Source: Hericium rajendrae (Eukaryota; Basidiomycota; Agaricomycetes; Russulales; Hericiaceae). From it: a stretch of 64,000 nucleotides of DNA. The stretch covers positions 2,914,001 to 2,978,000 of the forward strand of contig CM065880.1 of assembly GCA_033439255.1 (NCBI GenBank), read 5' to 3'. Below, in pieces: positions 31,663 to 43,149 of this stretch (its first letter is position 1; each line of letters begins with the position of its first letter). The notes beneath the pieces were generated by a model. That model was given only the letters and a program-made list of their open reading frames with translations, had not been told where the DNA came from and did not search any database. Both the position numbers and the translations under genes were made by a program.

Positions 31663-34600
31663 TCATTGTCCGCCTGGCATAGTCCCTTCGAAGTAAGGTG
31701 GTGGTTCCAGCCCCTGCCGCATTAGCTGTATCTCCCTTCTCAACTCCTCCACATCCTCGCGCACAAGATGCGCGTCATGATCTCTGACTGCAGAAAGCAC
31801 TGGGACTCCCGCGTCGTGAGAGCTTGAGCTCTGCGGTGACTCTGCCGTGTTCGTATCAGTCGCTAGCCCCGCAGAGGCTGCAGATGATGACGATGCAGCA
31901 GCGTTCATGGCTCGCAATCGTGCAAGATCCTTCGATGTCAGTGGCCTCGTGACAGTCTCCTCGTCAGGACTCCGCATACTTGAAGCCTGCGAGCCTGATG
32001 CCCCGTTAACCGGGGATGCTTCTAAATCAGCTCTGTACTGCGCAAGTACTTTGCCTGAGAGATTCATAAAGGACGCGTCGGGAATTGGGAAAGTGGTGAT
32101 GGTCGCCAAGCTACCAAATGGTCTCGGTGTCGTTGCATGATCAGAAGACTGTCCGGGGCTTGACCAACTGCTGCCATACTCATTCGGGCGATATTGGGCT
32201 GTGTCGACGCCGTCGAATGGGTTGACTGTGGTTGGCGAATCGCCCCATTCTATGTTAGCTGATTTGTCGTGATCTCGATTTCGGCGACGCCGGATGAAGA
32301 GCATCCCAAGAGTTGACAGGATACCAGACACGGCGACACCTCCCACGACACCTCCCACGACGGGACCTACTATGTGAGATTTATGGCCACCATCATGCGA
32401 ATCTTGCAGAGTCACAGAAATGGGAGTCGCGGCCACGCTGACAGAAAAAAATCAACTTCAAAGGAACCGCGAGTGATTCCTTGTAGCTCACCTGAGAGCC
32501 AAAGGTGCGTACATTGCACCTTGCCCAGGACTGTCCGACCAGATCGATCACTAAGCTGCACGACGAGCAAATCAAGAGGACACTTACCTCGCTTGCCCGG
32601 AGACGGTGGTCCCATCGGCAGTATTGTATAATAGAGGAAAGACACCCGCGCTTTGATTGGACGAAGCACGGGCCCGCACCGTTGAAATCAACCTATTGCG
32701 CACCGAATCATTGGTGGCGATGGCGGCAGCAAATAGGTTCCACGCTATTCACAATTGGCAATGATCAATACACTTAAGTGACCAGGAGAGGGCCGACAAA
32801 CCTGCATTAGCATGCGCTAAATCCTGACTGTCTATTGGAAGACCGGGGGATGCCCGCCCCGAGGCGACTTCGCCAGCATAGAAAGCAGTCTGCATGTCGT
32901 AGACCTGGAAAACAGAGTTTCTTCGTTATAGATGGAGAACATGACAAGAGAAACAAAGAAAACTCACACTCTGATCGACGAGATTGGTACCGAGCCATCG
33001 ATCCGCAAACAGATTACAACCTAGAGTCCAAGAGTCGGCGTCGCCATACGCAGCCAATAACTGCGAGTGATTTGACGAGAGGGCTTGCGACGTCCACTGT
33101 TGGACAAGTTGGGATGCATTGGCCTGCATAAAAGATAGTCTGACACCGGCTAAAATGAGGGCGTAAGCCATAACACTGGTCGACTCACTGAATACTGCCG
33201 TGCATCGTCCGCCCGTCCAAAGTCCGAGGCCAGATTGGACATCGCCTTCACTGCGATGATCCCCTTGATAGCTAGATTTGTTTGATTCGACAGAATGTCA
33301 CTATTGTCAATTGACTGCCTGCGCTTCCATAAGACCTTAAAGTTGGCTTAAAGCATTGGCCGAAAACAACATACTGGTTCGTAGGGTATAGCGTATTCTC
33401 GACAAGGAAGTTCGCCCATTTCGAAAGTAAGTCGTACTATAGCACAGGTAGGCAGCACGTGAGCTTCGAACGAAAAGGACTTTGCACGACGTACATATTT
33501 ATATGCCAAATTTCCATCTCCTGTGGCCCGAGCATGCGCGTAGACCATGATCAACATATTAGCCGACTCTATATCAGATATTAAAATTCACGAAGTTGGA
33601 TCAGCTGTAAAACGAAGAAAAGGAGGTACATACGCTCAACGCCTTGCTTATGCGTGGCATTGCTTCCTTGCGCGATTGGGTACGATGATCCTGAACGACT
33701 GTAAGACGGGGCTAATAAACAAATCCAAAGCATACATACCTACATCTGTAGCAGCATATGGGTTGTTGTAACTCGCGGAGTCCTGGAAACGCAAGAGTGG
33801 CTCCAAGAGTGGCGCTCCAAGCTTCGCATCCAGGTACATGAAGAGAGGGAACGACTGGTACAGTACTTCCACTGCATTCACACGTCTAAACAACAATTAT
33901 TCAGACATATGCATGATAGACTGTGTGCACAAAAAGCATGAACGTACTTCTCAGCAGCGCCTCCAATGTTTTTCATGAACATCATGACATCCAAGTTATT
34001 CCAAGAGCCATCCGCGTTCTTCGAAACTGTAAGTTCAGTCATGCCGTACACCTGCCGTACCACATATGACACCAGATCGGCATAGTCGCTCGAAATCGCT
34101 CTGGCGTCTGACAGGATCTTAGCATCAAGTTGATCTGCGCGCTGTCTTGCATTGGGAAAATCGTCAAGGAACTCAGCGACCTGGCAGTTCATCAAGCATC
34201 CATCAAGACATGTCCAGAAAAGCCATAGGAAAAATCCCACCAGAGAATTGTCATCGGTGTAGTTTTGTTGATAATACAGACTCCGGTTCTGCTGGATCCC
34301 GCCCAGGTCGACGTAGCTTAATGCCGGGTCTCGCGTAAGGCCAATTGCCCAAACCACCGGACGTTGTGTCGAGCAGATCGTGCCGAGGTCAGCCGCAATT
34401 GCGAAGACAGTATAGGGACTAAACAGGAAACTCGTCCGTCAGTGCCTAAGAGGAGACGTAACATTGACTACAAACTCTGAGATAGGTCGAAAATCAGGAT
34501 CGACTGCCAAATCCAGCTGACCGAGGTTCACGAATTGATCACGACAGTCCTTATCCAGACCGATTTTGTAGGTCACTCCAGGATTCTGAGACGTCGTCAG

Positions 34601-35451
34601 TTCATGTCCGATGCAAAGAGAGATTCCTTATTACTATTTTCATGGCGTAGTACACTGTTCCCCATTGAGCTTGTTGCTGAATCTCTTCAAAGTAGGTTTC
34701 GTTGATCAGATTTGCTTGATGATACATAATGTCTGAGTTCGCAACAGTCTTCCATTGCATCTTCAGGCTTTGATCTCCGGATAGCCACTCTAGAAGATCA
34801 TCGTCAGGTCTAGCTGTCTCATCAACGGGTTCAGATCGCTCACCCCCATCGGCATCAGAATACACCTGCACATTGTGAGTGTTCCCGTCAAGGGAGGCAG
34901 CCTCGATGTACAAATACGAAAGTGGCATCGACTGCCGGACCCAATCCCCCGGCTGATCGCATTCAGCTCAGCGTCAATGCACAATCGCAGACGGAAGCAG
35001 CTCACTTCAATGGGACTGAACCAGGTAATATTGAACTTCATGGGGCCCGCCGGCATCGTCCAGATCGTCCGAGTGGGCGTGACCACAGTCTGCGTGATAT
35101 TCATATGGATATCGTCGTTGTCGTAGGCCCCAAGCCACGAGTATGTCACGCCGTCCACTTTGAGAAAGCCCTTCCATCCGAACCCGTGCACCTAAGATAT
35201 CGAAAAGCGCGTAAGCATGGCTTCGAGATAACATGGAGTAGACGTACCCCGTCGACCTGCCACGTCCCAGGCCAGTCGATGGGCGGATGCGATTTGTTCG
35301 TTGTGCTTTCCCAGCTGTTCAGATACGGCGTCCGCATCGCGAGCGGCACTGCCGCAGGGAAGAAAGTCTGTTGAGCCTGAACAGGACCTAGAAGGTATGA
35401 TAAAGTAAAAGCTGCTGCCAGAGCTGTGTTCCGTAGCGAGAAACGGGCCAT
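31663..35451 (-). CDS. gtaA: Glutaminase (GtaA type) with C-terminal membrane anchor and cytosolic tail
   Basis: This multi-exon gene encodes an extracellular glutaminase that releases ammonia from L-glutamine. Residues 1-26 form a signal peptide (MARFSLRNTALAAAF...). Family landmarks follow: AVPLAMRTPYLNSWES, DVDGVTYSWLGAYDND, EPGDWVRQSMPLSYLYIEA, GTVYYAMK, RSLYYQQNYTDDNSL, DGSWNNLDVMMFMKNIGG, AYGDADSWTLGCNLFADRWLGTNL and the near-terminal SPGQGAMYAPLAL. Instead of ending there, the frame splices into VAATPISVTLQDSHDGG and a single transmembrane segment (HIVGPVVGGVVGGVAVSGILSTLGMLFI) before an RRRR stop-transfer. A tail of about 180 residues follows, with a C-terminal EDVEELRREIQLMRQGLEPPPY. 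The enzyme is thus probably tethered to the plasma membrane with its domain outside. Confidence 0.85.
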
Positions 35452-36356
35452 CTCGTCTCCAGTACGAGGGCTAGCAACGAGCTGCAGGAATCGACAGGAG
35501 CAAGCGGTGAGAAGACGAACAGTACAAGAGGCACCCGTGGGGTGCTCCGCTGTGGTTATCTAGCATTCCTGGCATCTAGACGGATCACCGTAGATGCATC
35601 CTCAATAGTGATATTTGACAGTGCATCTGATATCCAGTTACGAACGAGACGACAGCCAGCGGAAGATCATCGTCCGTGATGCATTAATCCCTTAATGTCG
35701 ACTGAGTAACAACGCAATTATTGCCTACCTTTCGTCCAATGCAGTGCTCATCCCGACGATCAAGCTTCAAGTCGGAAGAGGAACGGCAAGCACTCCAGAA
35801 TCCAAGTAATTATGATCCTGAATGTAGATCCAGTCAGACATTAAGCGTGGGCATCCAGATTCAAAATTGCACTCACACGTCGTACTCACACACTATGCGC
35901 ATGGCGTAATGTACATGTACCGGACGACATTGATTGACCTGGGAAAGCTGGCGCCAGCAGTTGCGGCTGACGTACTACTTTCATTCGTACACGCACCATA
36001 ATTCTCGTACTGATGCCATGGGTCTATGACCGCAAGCCAAGCACATATCATCGTAGATATTTGCATAACACAATTAACTTTCATACAGCTATAATCGTAC
36101 GCGTAAAAATTCGTAAGTAAATGAGGAACATGTAGAAAGAAAAAAAGGAGTGGTGTCACTAGCAATGCAGGATCGACCGAAAGCTTGAAGAGAGAAAGTA
36201 GGCACCCATCTGTGGCATTGTGTCACGACAGGGTCAACCCTACGAAACAATCTGCAATCAATCACGTCAAAGTAAAAGGCATGCACACGAAATCAAAGAG
36301 AAAAGACACATTCCAGAATCCACGGACGATTATAGATGCTTGCTTTTCCGTTCCAT
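35452..36356. other. Intergenic between glutaminase and mitofusin
   Basis: It holds the glutaminase promoter (35460 onward) and the 3' untranslated part of the mitofusin gene. Frames are short and unconvincing. Confidence 0.4.
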
Positions 36357-39024
36357 CTACGCCGAATCAGCCAGCCCCGCCGTCGTGCGCACCACCTCTG
36401 TGCGCTCTACGACGCCGCGGAACCACTCCGCCGCCTTACCCGCCTTGACCTCCATCTCCTCTGCACCCCGCACCTCCTTTCCGCGCTCCTCCATCGCGGC
36501 CCGGAAACGCTCCTTCAGATCCCAGCTCGCCAACCGCAGTACCTTGCGCGTCTCACGCGACACCCGCGCTCCATGCGCATTGACGAACAACGCCTCCGGA
36601 TTGGCCTCCTGGCCCTCCGCAGGCTTCGTGAGCGACCGCTTGATGCGCCGCCCGACCGTGCGCGGAATGGTGCTCGGCAGCTCCAGAATGAAATATGCCG
36701 TAATACCCATGACCGCCGCGCCAATGACCGGCGCCGCCCACTTGCGCGACGTCTCATTGGAGAGCAGATCCGCGACGCGCACGATGCCCTCGATGAGACC
36801 GCGCGCACCGACAGCCTGCCCGCCAACCATAGTCAGCGCGCCGAGGCCCACCGAAACCACGCCCAGCGCGCTCGGCGCCTTCTCCTCCTCCTCCGCGCCG
36901 TCCGCCTGGTGGTCACCAAAGTGCAGCCAGAAGTGGTGCTGCACGTCGAACACGTCGAAGAAGGACGACTCGAGCATGTCCGCGCGCTGCGCGAGGCCGA
37001 TGCCGAGGCCGTACGTGCCGCCGGCGACGACGGCGCCGTTCGAGAAGCGGCGGCTGCGGCGGCGCGCGTCCTTGGCGCCCGCACGGACGGAGAACATCGC
37101 CTCGGGCATGAACACGCGGCGGGAGCGCTCGACGCCCTCGGGCAGGTGCTCCTCGCCGAGCTGCGATACACGCACGACGCCGGCGGAGGCGGTCAGTCGT
37201 GCCTCGTCTTCCGCGAGCTTCACGGCCATGTCGAGGCTGGAGAGCAGTGCGCGACGGACGTCGCGTGCGTAGTCCCAGACGCCGAGAACGCCGGGGTAGG
37301 TTGGCATGTGAATAAGCGGCTTGTCGACACCAAGCTGGCCCTGGCCGACCTTGTCGATGGCGTCTGTCAGGATCTGCTTGGTACGAGTGCTGGACTTTGT
37401 CGCTCCTTCTTCCTCGACGCTCTCAAGACTGTCCTCCAACACCTCGCGGTTGTCCTTCATCTTCTCAAGCACGGGGCGGGCGCGTTCAAGGTCCTCCTTG
37501 GCACGCTCGAGCTCAGCCTGAGCGACGATGGCGTTGGCGCCGGCAAGAAGGTCGACATCCGAAAGAAGGTGCGACAGGTACGTAGAGGCTGGATGGAGCT
37601 TCGACTTAGAGCGTTTCACGAGCACGAATGAACGCAGGGAGGACTCGAGAGTGTCGAACGACGGGCTGGCCGACGCCGATGCCGAAGGGCCGAATACCGA
37701 TGCCGAATCGACGAAGTGAACGAGGTCCTCTGCATCCTCGTATGTACGAGGACTGAGCTGCTTGATCTGCTCCAGCACGAGACGGCGGCACTTGTTCTTG
37801 TCCCGGATCTGCTCGTACTTGTTGACGACGATGAATATGTATGCCTTCTCGTTGCTCGCATTCCAAAGGAAGTCCTTGGCTGAAAGCGTGAAGTGGTTCT
37901 CCGCGGACACGACGAAGACGACCACGTCAATCTCCTCCTGACGCGCAAACAGGGCCGTGGTCTTCAGACTGTCTCGGTTCAGACCGGGGGCATCGATGAG
38001 CGAGATATCCGCGATGCCATTGTGCAACAAAGACTCGTTGGGAGACCGCGAATCGTTGAGGTAAAGCTTCAGGATCTGCTCTGAGTTCTCGTTCTCCGAG
38101 ATGATGTCCTCGAGGTCGGCAAGTTTCGCACGGGTGTATGTGCTCTCGTCGGTGATGTCATAGGTTGCGCCAAGCTTCGCCACATGGACCTCCTCCTTGC
38201 CATCATTATCCGCAGCATCATGCACCTCGCAAAAGGCAGTAGTGCACGGCTGCTGGTCGATGGGCATGACGTCCCGGCGAAGGAGTGCGTTGACGAATGT
38301 CGACTTGCCGGCGTTGAGATCGCCAGTGACAAGGACCTTGGAGGACGTGTCCTCAACACGCACGCGCAACTTGTCGATATGATTCAGGGAGGCGCCAATG
38401 CGCTCGTCCAGCAAGTTCGCAATCGAGGACTTCTCCAACTGCGAGACGAGGGATGCGGGGGAGTTTGACGTGCCATGGGCACCAAGCTTGAGGTCCAAGC
38501 GGAAAACATGGAAATCGGCGGCATCGGTAGGGGTGACCAGCCGTTCTGCCTCGTCTGTTGCTGTCTCCTCCTGTGTTTCCTCTAACGCATCGGCAATTGA
38601 CGCGAGAGTCAAGGATCGCGTAAGGCCCTTGGCGCTCGGAGTGACGACAACGTCGGTTTCGTGACTGGGGTCGTCCGCGAAGGAGAGTGATCGACGGAGC
38701 GACTTTCGACGTGGGCCCGACTTGGATCCTGCGTCGACCTCCTCAATCTTTTCACGGAGCTGGGGATATCTGACGACCCAGGCCTCTTTGTTGAAAATTC
38801 GGAGATCGCCCAGAATGGACTTCGCGGAATCAATTGCGTGCAGCAATCTGAACGCGTTGCAAGAAATCAGCAACGCCAGTCAAACGAAAGCCCATGTCCA
38901 CGCACCTATCTTTATGCTCGACGTATGCCTCCTGGACATCCTTGAGCTGCAGCTCGGAGCTGACCCCTGTGGAGACCTCCTCCACAGAAGTATGCTTCCT
39001 GGCAGCAAAATATGACTGCGACAT
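36357..39024 (-). CDS. fzo1: Mitofusin, mitochondrial outer-membrane fusion GTPase
   Basis: Two exons (39024-38906 and 38847-36357) give 869 residues, the usual fungal size. The P-loop GDLNAGKST lies at 215-223, followed by a threonine switch region (QQPCTTAFCEV), the G3 motif LIDAPG and the G4 motif VVNKYE. Heptad-repeat coiled coil follows. Two hydrophobic stretches near residues 700-760 (around LGVVSVGLGALTMVGG and APVIGAAVMGITAYFIL) are the membrane hairpin, so both ends face the cytosol. The last 100 residues form the second coiled coil. Fzo1 tethers and fuses mitochondrial outer membranes by GTP hydrolysis. The start is the ATG of MSQSYFAARKHTS, in frame across a 58 nt intron. Large antisense frames here are shadows. 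Confidence 0.93.
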
Positions 39025-39885
39025 TTGGGGTTGTCACCGTAGTCGTCGCTGTCGCTATCGCTGAAGTCGTATGTCGTTGAAAGTCTAAGCCGAGGGCGGG
39101 TCCCACCGGTCTGCGCCACTCCGGTTGCTCATCCAAACAGTGCCAAATAAGTCCGGACTGTGCTAGATTTGGCCAGGTCCGCCCAGTCAACGTTCTTGTT
39201 CGGTTCTCGACGAACTTTTTGTTGTCTCGACGACGAGGTGGATGCTGCGTTGAACGACGAATATCGGCTGTTGGAATGATGGGTCCAAGAAAGAGAAGTA
39301 ACTCCTGACAAGTCCTTATTTTACGAGTTGCAGAAACCAGAGATCTTATCTACTGGTGTTGACGCGTTCGTAATTCTCCGACGACTCGGACGAGCTCCGA
39401 AGTGCCCGCGCTCTCCGAGTGCTCTCCGGCGCTCCCAAGTTGGTCGCCTTCAAATTCAAGGCTCAAACTGTCCTGATCATCGATGCGCATCCTGATGTGA
39501 GTACTATGGCAGCTTCAGTGAAGCTATATTCTCGACGGCAAAGCATCTCCATAGACATTTTCACCTATGTTACAGGTAAGCGGCTGCTATCATATAGGAA
39601 TGCCAGCATTATACCGTCTTGAGCCACCATTATACTTTACCATTTACGAAATGACCAGGATGACTTGAAGCTGAACTGAGGTCGTACTCCTTTTTCTCGA
39701 AACGTTGTCCACAGCTAAGTTGTCTGCCTCAATCGAGGGCCATCCTTGTATCGGTAAGTCTTCGTCCTCGGCCAGGCTAGGATAGCGACCTTGTACTTTG
39801 ATGTGGGCACACCCTCCTGCACTTTGTTCCCTAACTGCTCAAGCGATGGTCCAGATCTGGCCCTCGCATTGAGCACTTTCTTCCG
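39025..39885. other. Intergenic between mitofusin and A5
   Basis: The left part is the mitofusin promoter, the right part leads to A5. Nothing else recognisable. Confidence 0.4.
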
Positions 39886-39891
39886 TATAAA
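39886..39891 (+). promoter_or_regulatory. TATA box of A5
   Basis: TATAAA about 145 bp before the ATG at 40032 is followed by an untranslated leader with an intron at 39944-39996, whose donor context AGCAAG-GTAAG matches that of A1. Confidence 0.5.
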
Positions 39892-40031
39892 TACTATCTC
39901 TAGGTGTCAGTCAAGATAGTCACCTATTTTCCCGCAGAGCAAGGTAAGCTCCTCCTGCTTGAAGCCAAAGCATCCAAACGTAAACTTGTTTCTCAGGACT
40001 GTCTATTCTGCCGCCTGTCTTGCCGATAACC

Positions 40032-40406
40032 ATGAACCGCCAGGCATCACGTCATTCCGACATGAGGAAGGCATTGCTGAGGACACGAGTGGAGCAGCGT
40101 CATGCTAGAACGGTGATGGATGATCCCATTCAGCCCATGCTTGACAATGTCAGGGCAGGTATGCAAGCTTACTTGCAAGAGGATGACCGCCGGGACGTCG
40201 AAGCTCTCGAGAAAGAGGATGAACACAGGGCGTTGTTGCGCTCATTACTTCAAATGGCGGGGATAACCCCCGAGATGCGCAAAGATGCTGAAGCTGGAAT
40301 CCTGCATAGCGTGGCGGAGACCAAGAGACTGGAGAACGTGATACAAGAAAGGCGACAGAGAATGGATCCCTCGACGGGAAGCATGCACGGTGATAAAAGA
40401 TCGTAG
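40032..40406 (+). CDS. A5: short A-family-like coiled-coil protein
   Basis: A single frame of 124 residues. It lacks the proline-rich N-terminus and LYSGMSSLQI, but the helical tail (EHRALLRSLLQMAGITPEMRKDAEAGILHSVAETKRLENVI) aligns in pattern with A1-A4 tails (LLQLSPNEEFRQIFQRHL and so on). The leader intron and TATA arrangement also match the A family. It converges on B6 with stop codons only 32 bp apart, the same geometry as the other pairs. No intron interrupts the coding part. I regard it as a divergent or shortened A member; the assignment rests on geometry plus weak similarity. Confidence 0.6.
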   Translation: MNRQASRHSDMRKALLRTRVEQRHARTVMDDPIQPMLDNVRAGMQAYLQEDDRRDVEALEKEDEHRALLRSLLQMAGITPEMRKDAEAGILHSVAETKRLENVIQERRQRMDPSTGSMHGDKRS

Positions 40407-40438
40407 CATTACTAGCTATCCGAGCGTGTACAGTATCG

Positions 40439-41348
40439 TTACTGCCTTATACCCATCATCATTTCCCTGGCTACGATGATCCCTTGGCAGTGCTTCACCA
40501 TTCTCTGCAACACATCGATCTTCTGCTGATATTGCAATTCTCGGTTTGCGGTCTGGTATCGCTCTTGCTCTAACGTCTGCTGCATCTCGGCTATAGTAGC
40601 TTTCATACTCGCGATTTCATTAGCATGCGCTTGTTCCATCTTCAACGTGCCGTCCAGTCGAACAATCACTGAACAACAGCGACATGAGCCAAGAGAACGA
40701 CAGTATGAGACGACGACACGTACTTTCTTCCAAGCATTGCAGTTTCGTGTGGTCGGAGCGCACAACGCTCCTGTCTTCTTCAGGCCAGATCCTTTCACGA
40801 ATACCATCCAAGAGCTGAGCCTCTGTATTGCGGTGCTTCTTGGCCCGTCGCTGATTCTTCTCCCGGTCTGGCCCAGATGGATACGGCGCCGCGGAATTTC
40901 CACTATTACCAGCGAGCGAGCGGGAGCGATGGTGCTCGGGCGGGCTCGGGGAGCTGTCAGACTCCGGCGAGCTTGAAACCATCTTCGACTTGGCCGACTT
41001 GCGGCCTGTCTGTTTGGCTGCCAGGTCCGATTGCTGCGTATAGGCTCTAGGCTGCTCGTAGCCAATACCATGATGCTGGCCTGGATGCGAGGCTGGAGCT
41101 TGTGGGTACGAGCCTGCATAAGTATAGCCCGAAGCGGGCTGCGCGTTGAATGTGAGGTCGGGATAGGCATATTGACCGTCGTTCAACGACGGTGCGCCAT
41201 GACTGTGATTCCTGTTGAGACAGACATGAACGGTGGTTGAAACGAAGAGCCGATTCTACACTTACGAATGATGACTTCCTGAGGACTGCTGATGATGAGA
41301 GGAAGACTGAGTCCAGTACGCGGAGTTGGCGTTGTGCGTAGACGGCAT
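40439..41348 (-). CDS. B6: bHLH-like coiled-coil protein, B family
   Basis: Exons 41348-41266, 41211-40724 and 40668-40439 give 266 residues, with the family's phase-2 first intron and phase-1 second intron. The N-terminus is His/Ser/Tyr/Pro-rich. A Ser/Pro stretch precedes a basic region and helix 1 (KNQRRAKKHRNTEAQLLDGI), then RIWPEED. Helix 2 splices to HTKLQCLEEMIVRLDGTL. The last exon is a long coiled coil (MKATIAEMQQTLEQERYQT). The GIPxDQMQRFRL motif of B3-B5 is missing. A TATATAA at 41506-41512 lies about 160 bp upstream. Convergent partner of A5. Confidence 0.72.
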
Positions 41349-42020
41349 ATTAGAATCGCGGATGTGAGACGAGAGACAAGTTGTCGATGTCAAGTACAAA
41401 GAAATAGACAATTATGAGCGATGTGAGACGTGCCAGCGTCAGAGAGATCTGCAGTGAGTATACGAGCGCGGGGTAATGGAGAAGTCCCCGCACTTGAACC
41501 AGGCATTATATACACCTGGCGTTCAGGCATGGAAACGACCTCCACCAGGGTCCGGGAAAGACAATTAGTGAAGGAAAGGACTCACAATAGCGATTATTGT
41601 GTCTACGAAGACGATATCCCCGTTCCCTCTGATGTGTCGTCGCGAAGGCATATACCAGACAATTATCTCCGAACCGACATATCAAACGTGATATAGCGCC
41701 TGCACGGAGAAACTGACCAGTCGGTACAGCCACCATCCATAGCACTGCTGATGGAATGCCCGTTCCGCCAGATCACAATAAGGAACTGTGGAGATTGTCC
41801 TCAGTACTGTCGCTGAAGGTCGGGTTGCACGGCAAGCACCGGGGCGCTGGGTCTTCTGAGTGCACGTGTCCGGCGTCAGGAGCACACGGGCGTACATAGA
41901 CAATAAGAAACCATATGGTTGACCTCGGTATCTGCCTCATGTCAGCCCAAAATGATTGTACAAAAAGAACTTCATCAGGGTACGAAGACTGTGCGAACAG
42001 CAGGCTGCGCGACGCGCTCA

Positions 42021-42524
42021 TCAGCCGTCTAACGCTGCCTTCGCCCACCGATTATGCGCTCTGATCTGTTCTTTCAGCCCCTCGATTTCGTAGTCCTTGG
42101 AACGGAGCAGCTGCTTCCAGCTTTCGATCGCTCCCGCGAGGCGTTCTTCGCGGACTTGACTCGCATCCGCAGGCAATAGCTCCTCGAGGCTCTTAAGCAC
42201 TATGTCGGAAACATGAATGAATATCGTGCAGCTGCTTCGACTGGACACGAGGTCCACTGTACAGGACGTACCTGCCTCAAGATATTCTAACCTCGAGGTT
42301 TCGGGATCGGAACTTCGAGGCGCATTGGCTTCCTCTGGGAACAGTTCCTTCAAAAGGCGATCGACAAGTTCAACGTCGGGGTGTTGAAATTGCGGACGCT
42401 TGACCTTTTCCTAGGTAAGTTTGAGCTCGCTCGGACACTAGTGATTCTAACTTACCGGTACGATCGAAGACGTAGGCTCGCCACGCTGCTCAATGGTAGA
42501 CGTAGATTGCTGGTTGCTTTGCAT
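42021..42524 (-). CDS. HLH7: small helix-loop-helix-like protein without basic region
   Basis: Exons 42524-42456, 42410-42272 and 42199-42021 give 128 residues. Helix 1 is DVELVDRLLKELFPEEA, the loop is APRSSDPETS, and helix 2 (RLEYLEAVLKSLEELL) is interrupted by a phase-1 intron at the same place as in all B genes. A charged coiled coil ends the protein (LRSKDYEIEGLKEQIRAH). It has neither the proline-rich N-terminus nor a convincing basic region. By the logic of Id-type HLH proteins it could dimerise without binding DNA; that is inference. It sits about 0.7 kb upstream of B6 on the same strand. Confidence 0.65.
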
Positions 42525-43149
42525 GTCTGAATAGTCGACAGGGACTCGGAAATGGCAAGTAGCGAGAGCAGAGGAGAGCAAAATGTTATATGTTAGTCGT
42601 GAGTGTTGGTATGAGCGTTGAGAGTAGTCTTGAAAAGAGCATGGTGTGTTATATAGGCGAAATACAAGGACCCACTGCCTGGGCCACTTTCAGCGTTACG
42701 TTCACAAGGCACAGGAATAAGATCAGAAGGTCAATCGGGCGTCAACAGCAGCTGAGCCTCGGCCGTCGCCGGGATGAAGTGACTGACCCAAAGCAGGGCA
42801 CGAAAAGTTCGATGAGGACATGACCTGTTGTGTCGTTATACACTCGGAGAACAAGGAGTCATATTGACCGAACAGAGCGATTCAGTAGCGCGGTACGCAC
42901 CCAGAAGAAAGCGCAGCGTATGATTATGACTGTTCTTCGCTGGCGAATAAATGAAGACCTATGGAATTAAGTATTGGGAACCTGGGAGAGTTGTTAAACA
43001 TCGGGAAGGGGATATATACATCAGAGAATATTTCAAGGCCAAGATTTCTATTGAAAAGAAAAGATGAAATCAAGGCAACTACCGAACAAAGTCTTCTCAC
43101 CTACTTAGAGGAAACCAGTGGGTTCCTCTCCTTCCTCCTCTTCCTCTTC
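42525..43149. other. Intergenic, no gene seen
   Basis: HLH7 promoter on the left and 3' flank of the minus-strand oxygenase on the right. No frame worth calling. Confidence 0.4.

Noticed and set aside
36336-37631. 431-codon plus-strand frame
   Set aside because: It lies wholly antisense to the mitofusin exon, is Arg/Leu/Ala-rich from GC-rich codon shadowing, and has no motifs.
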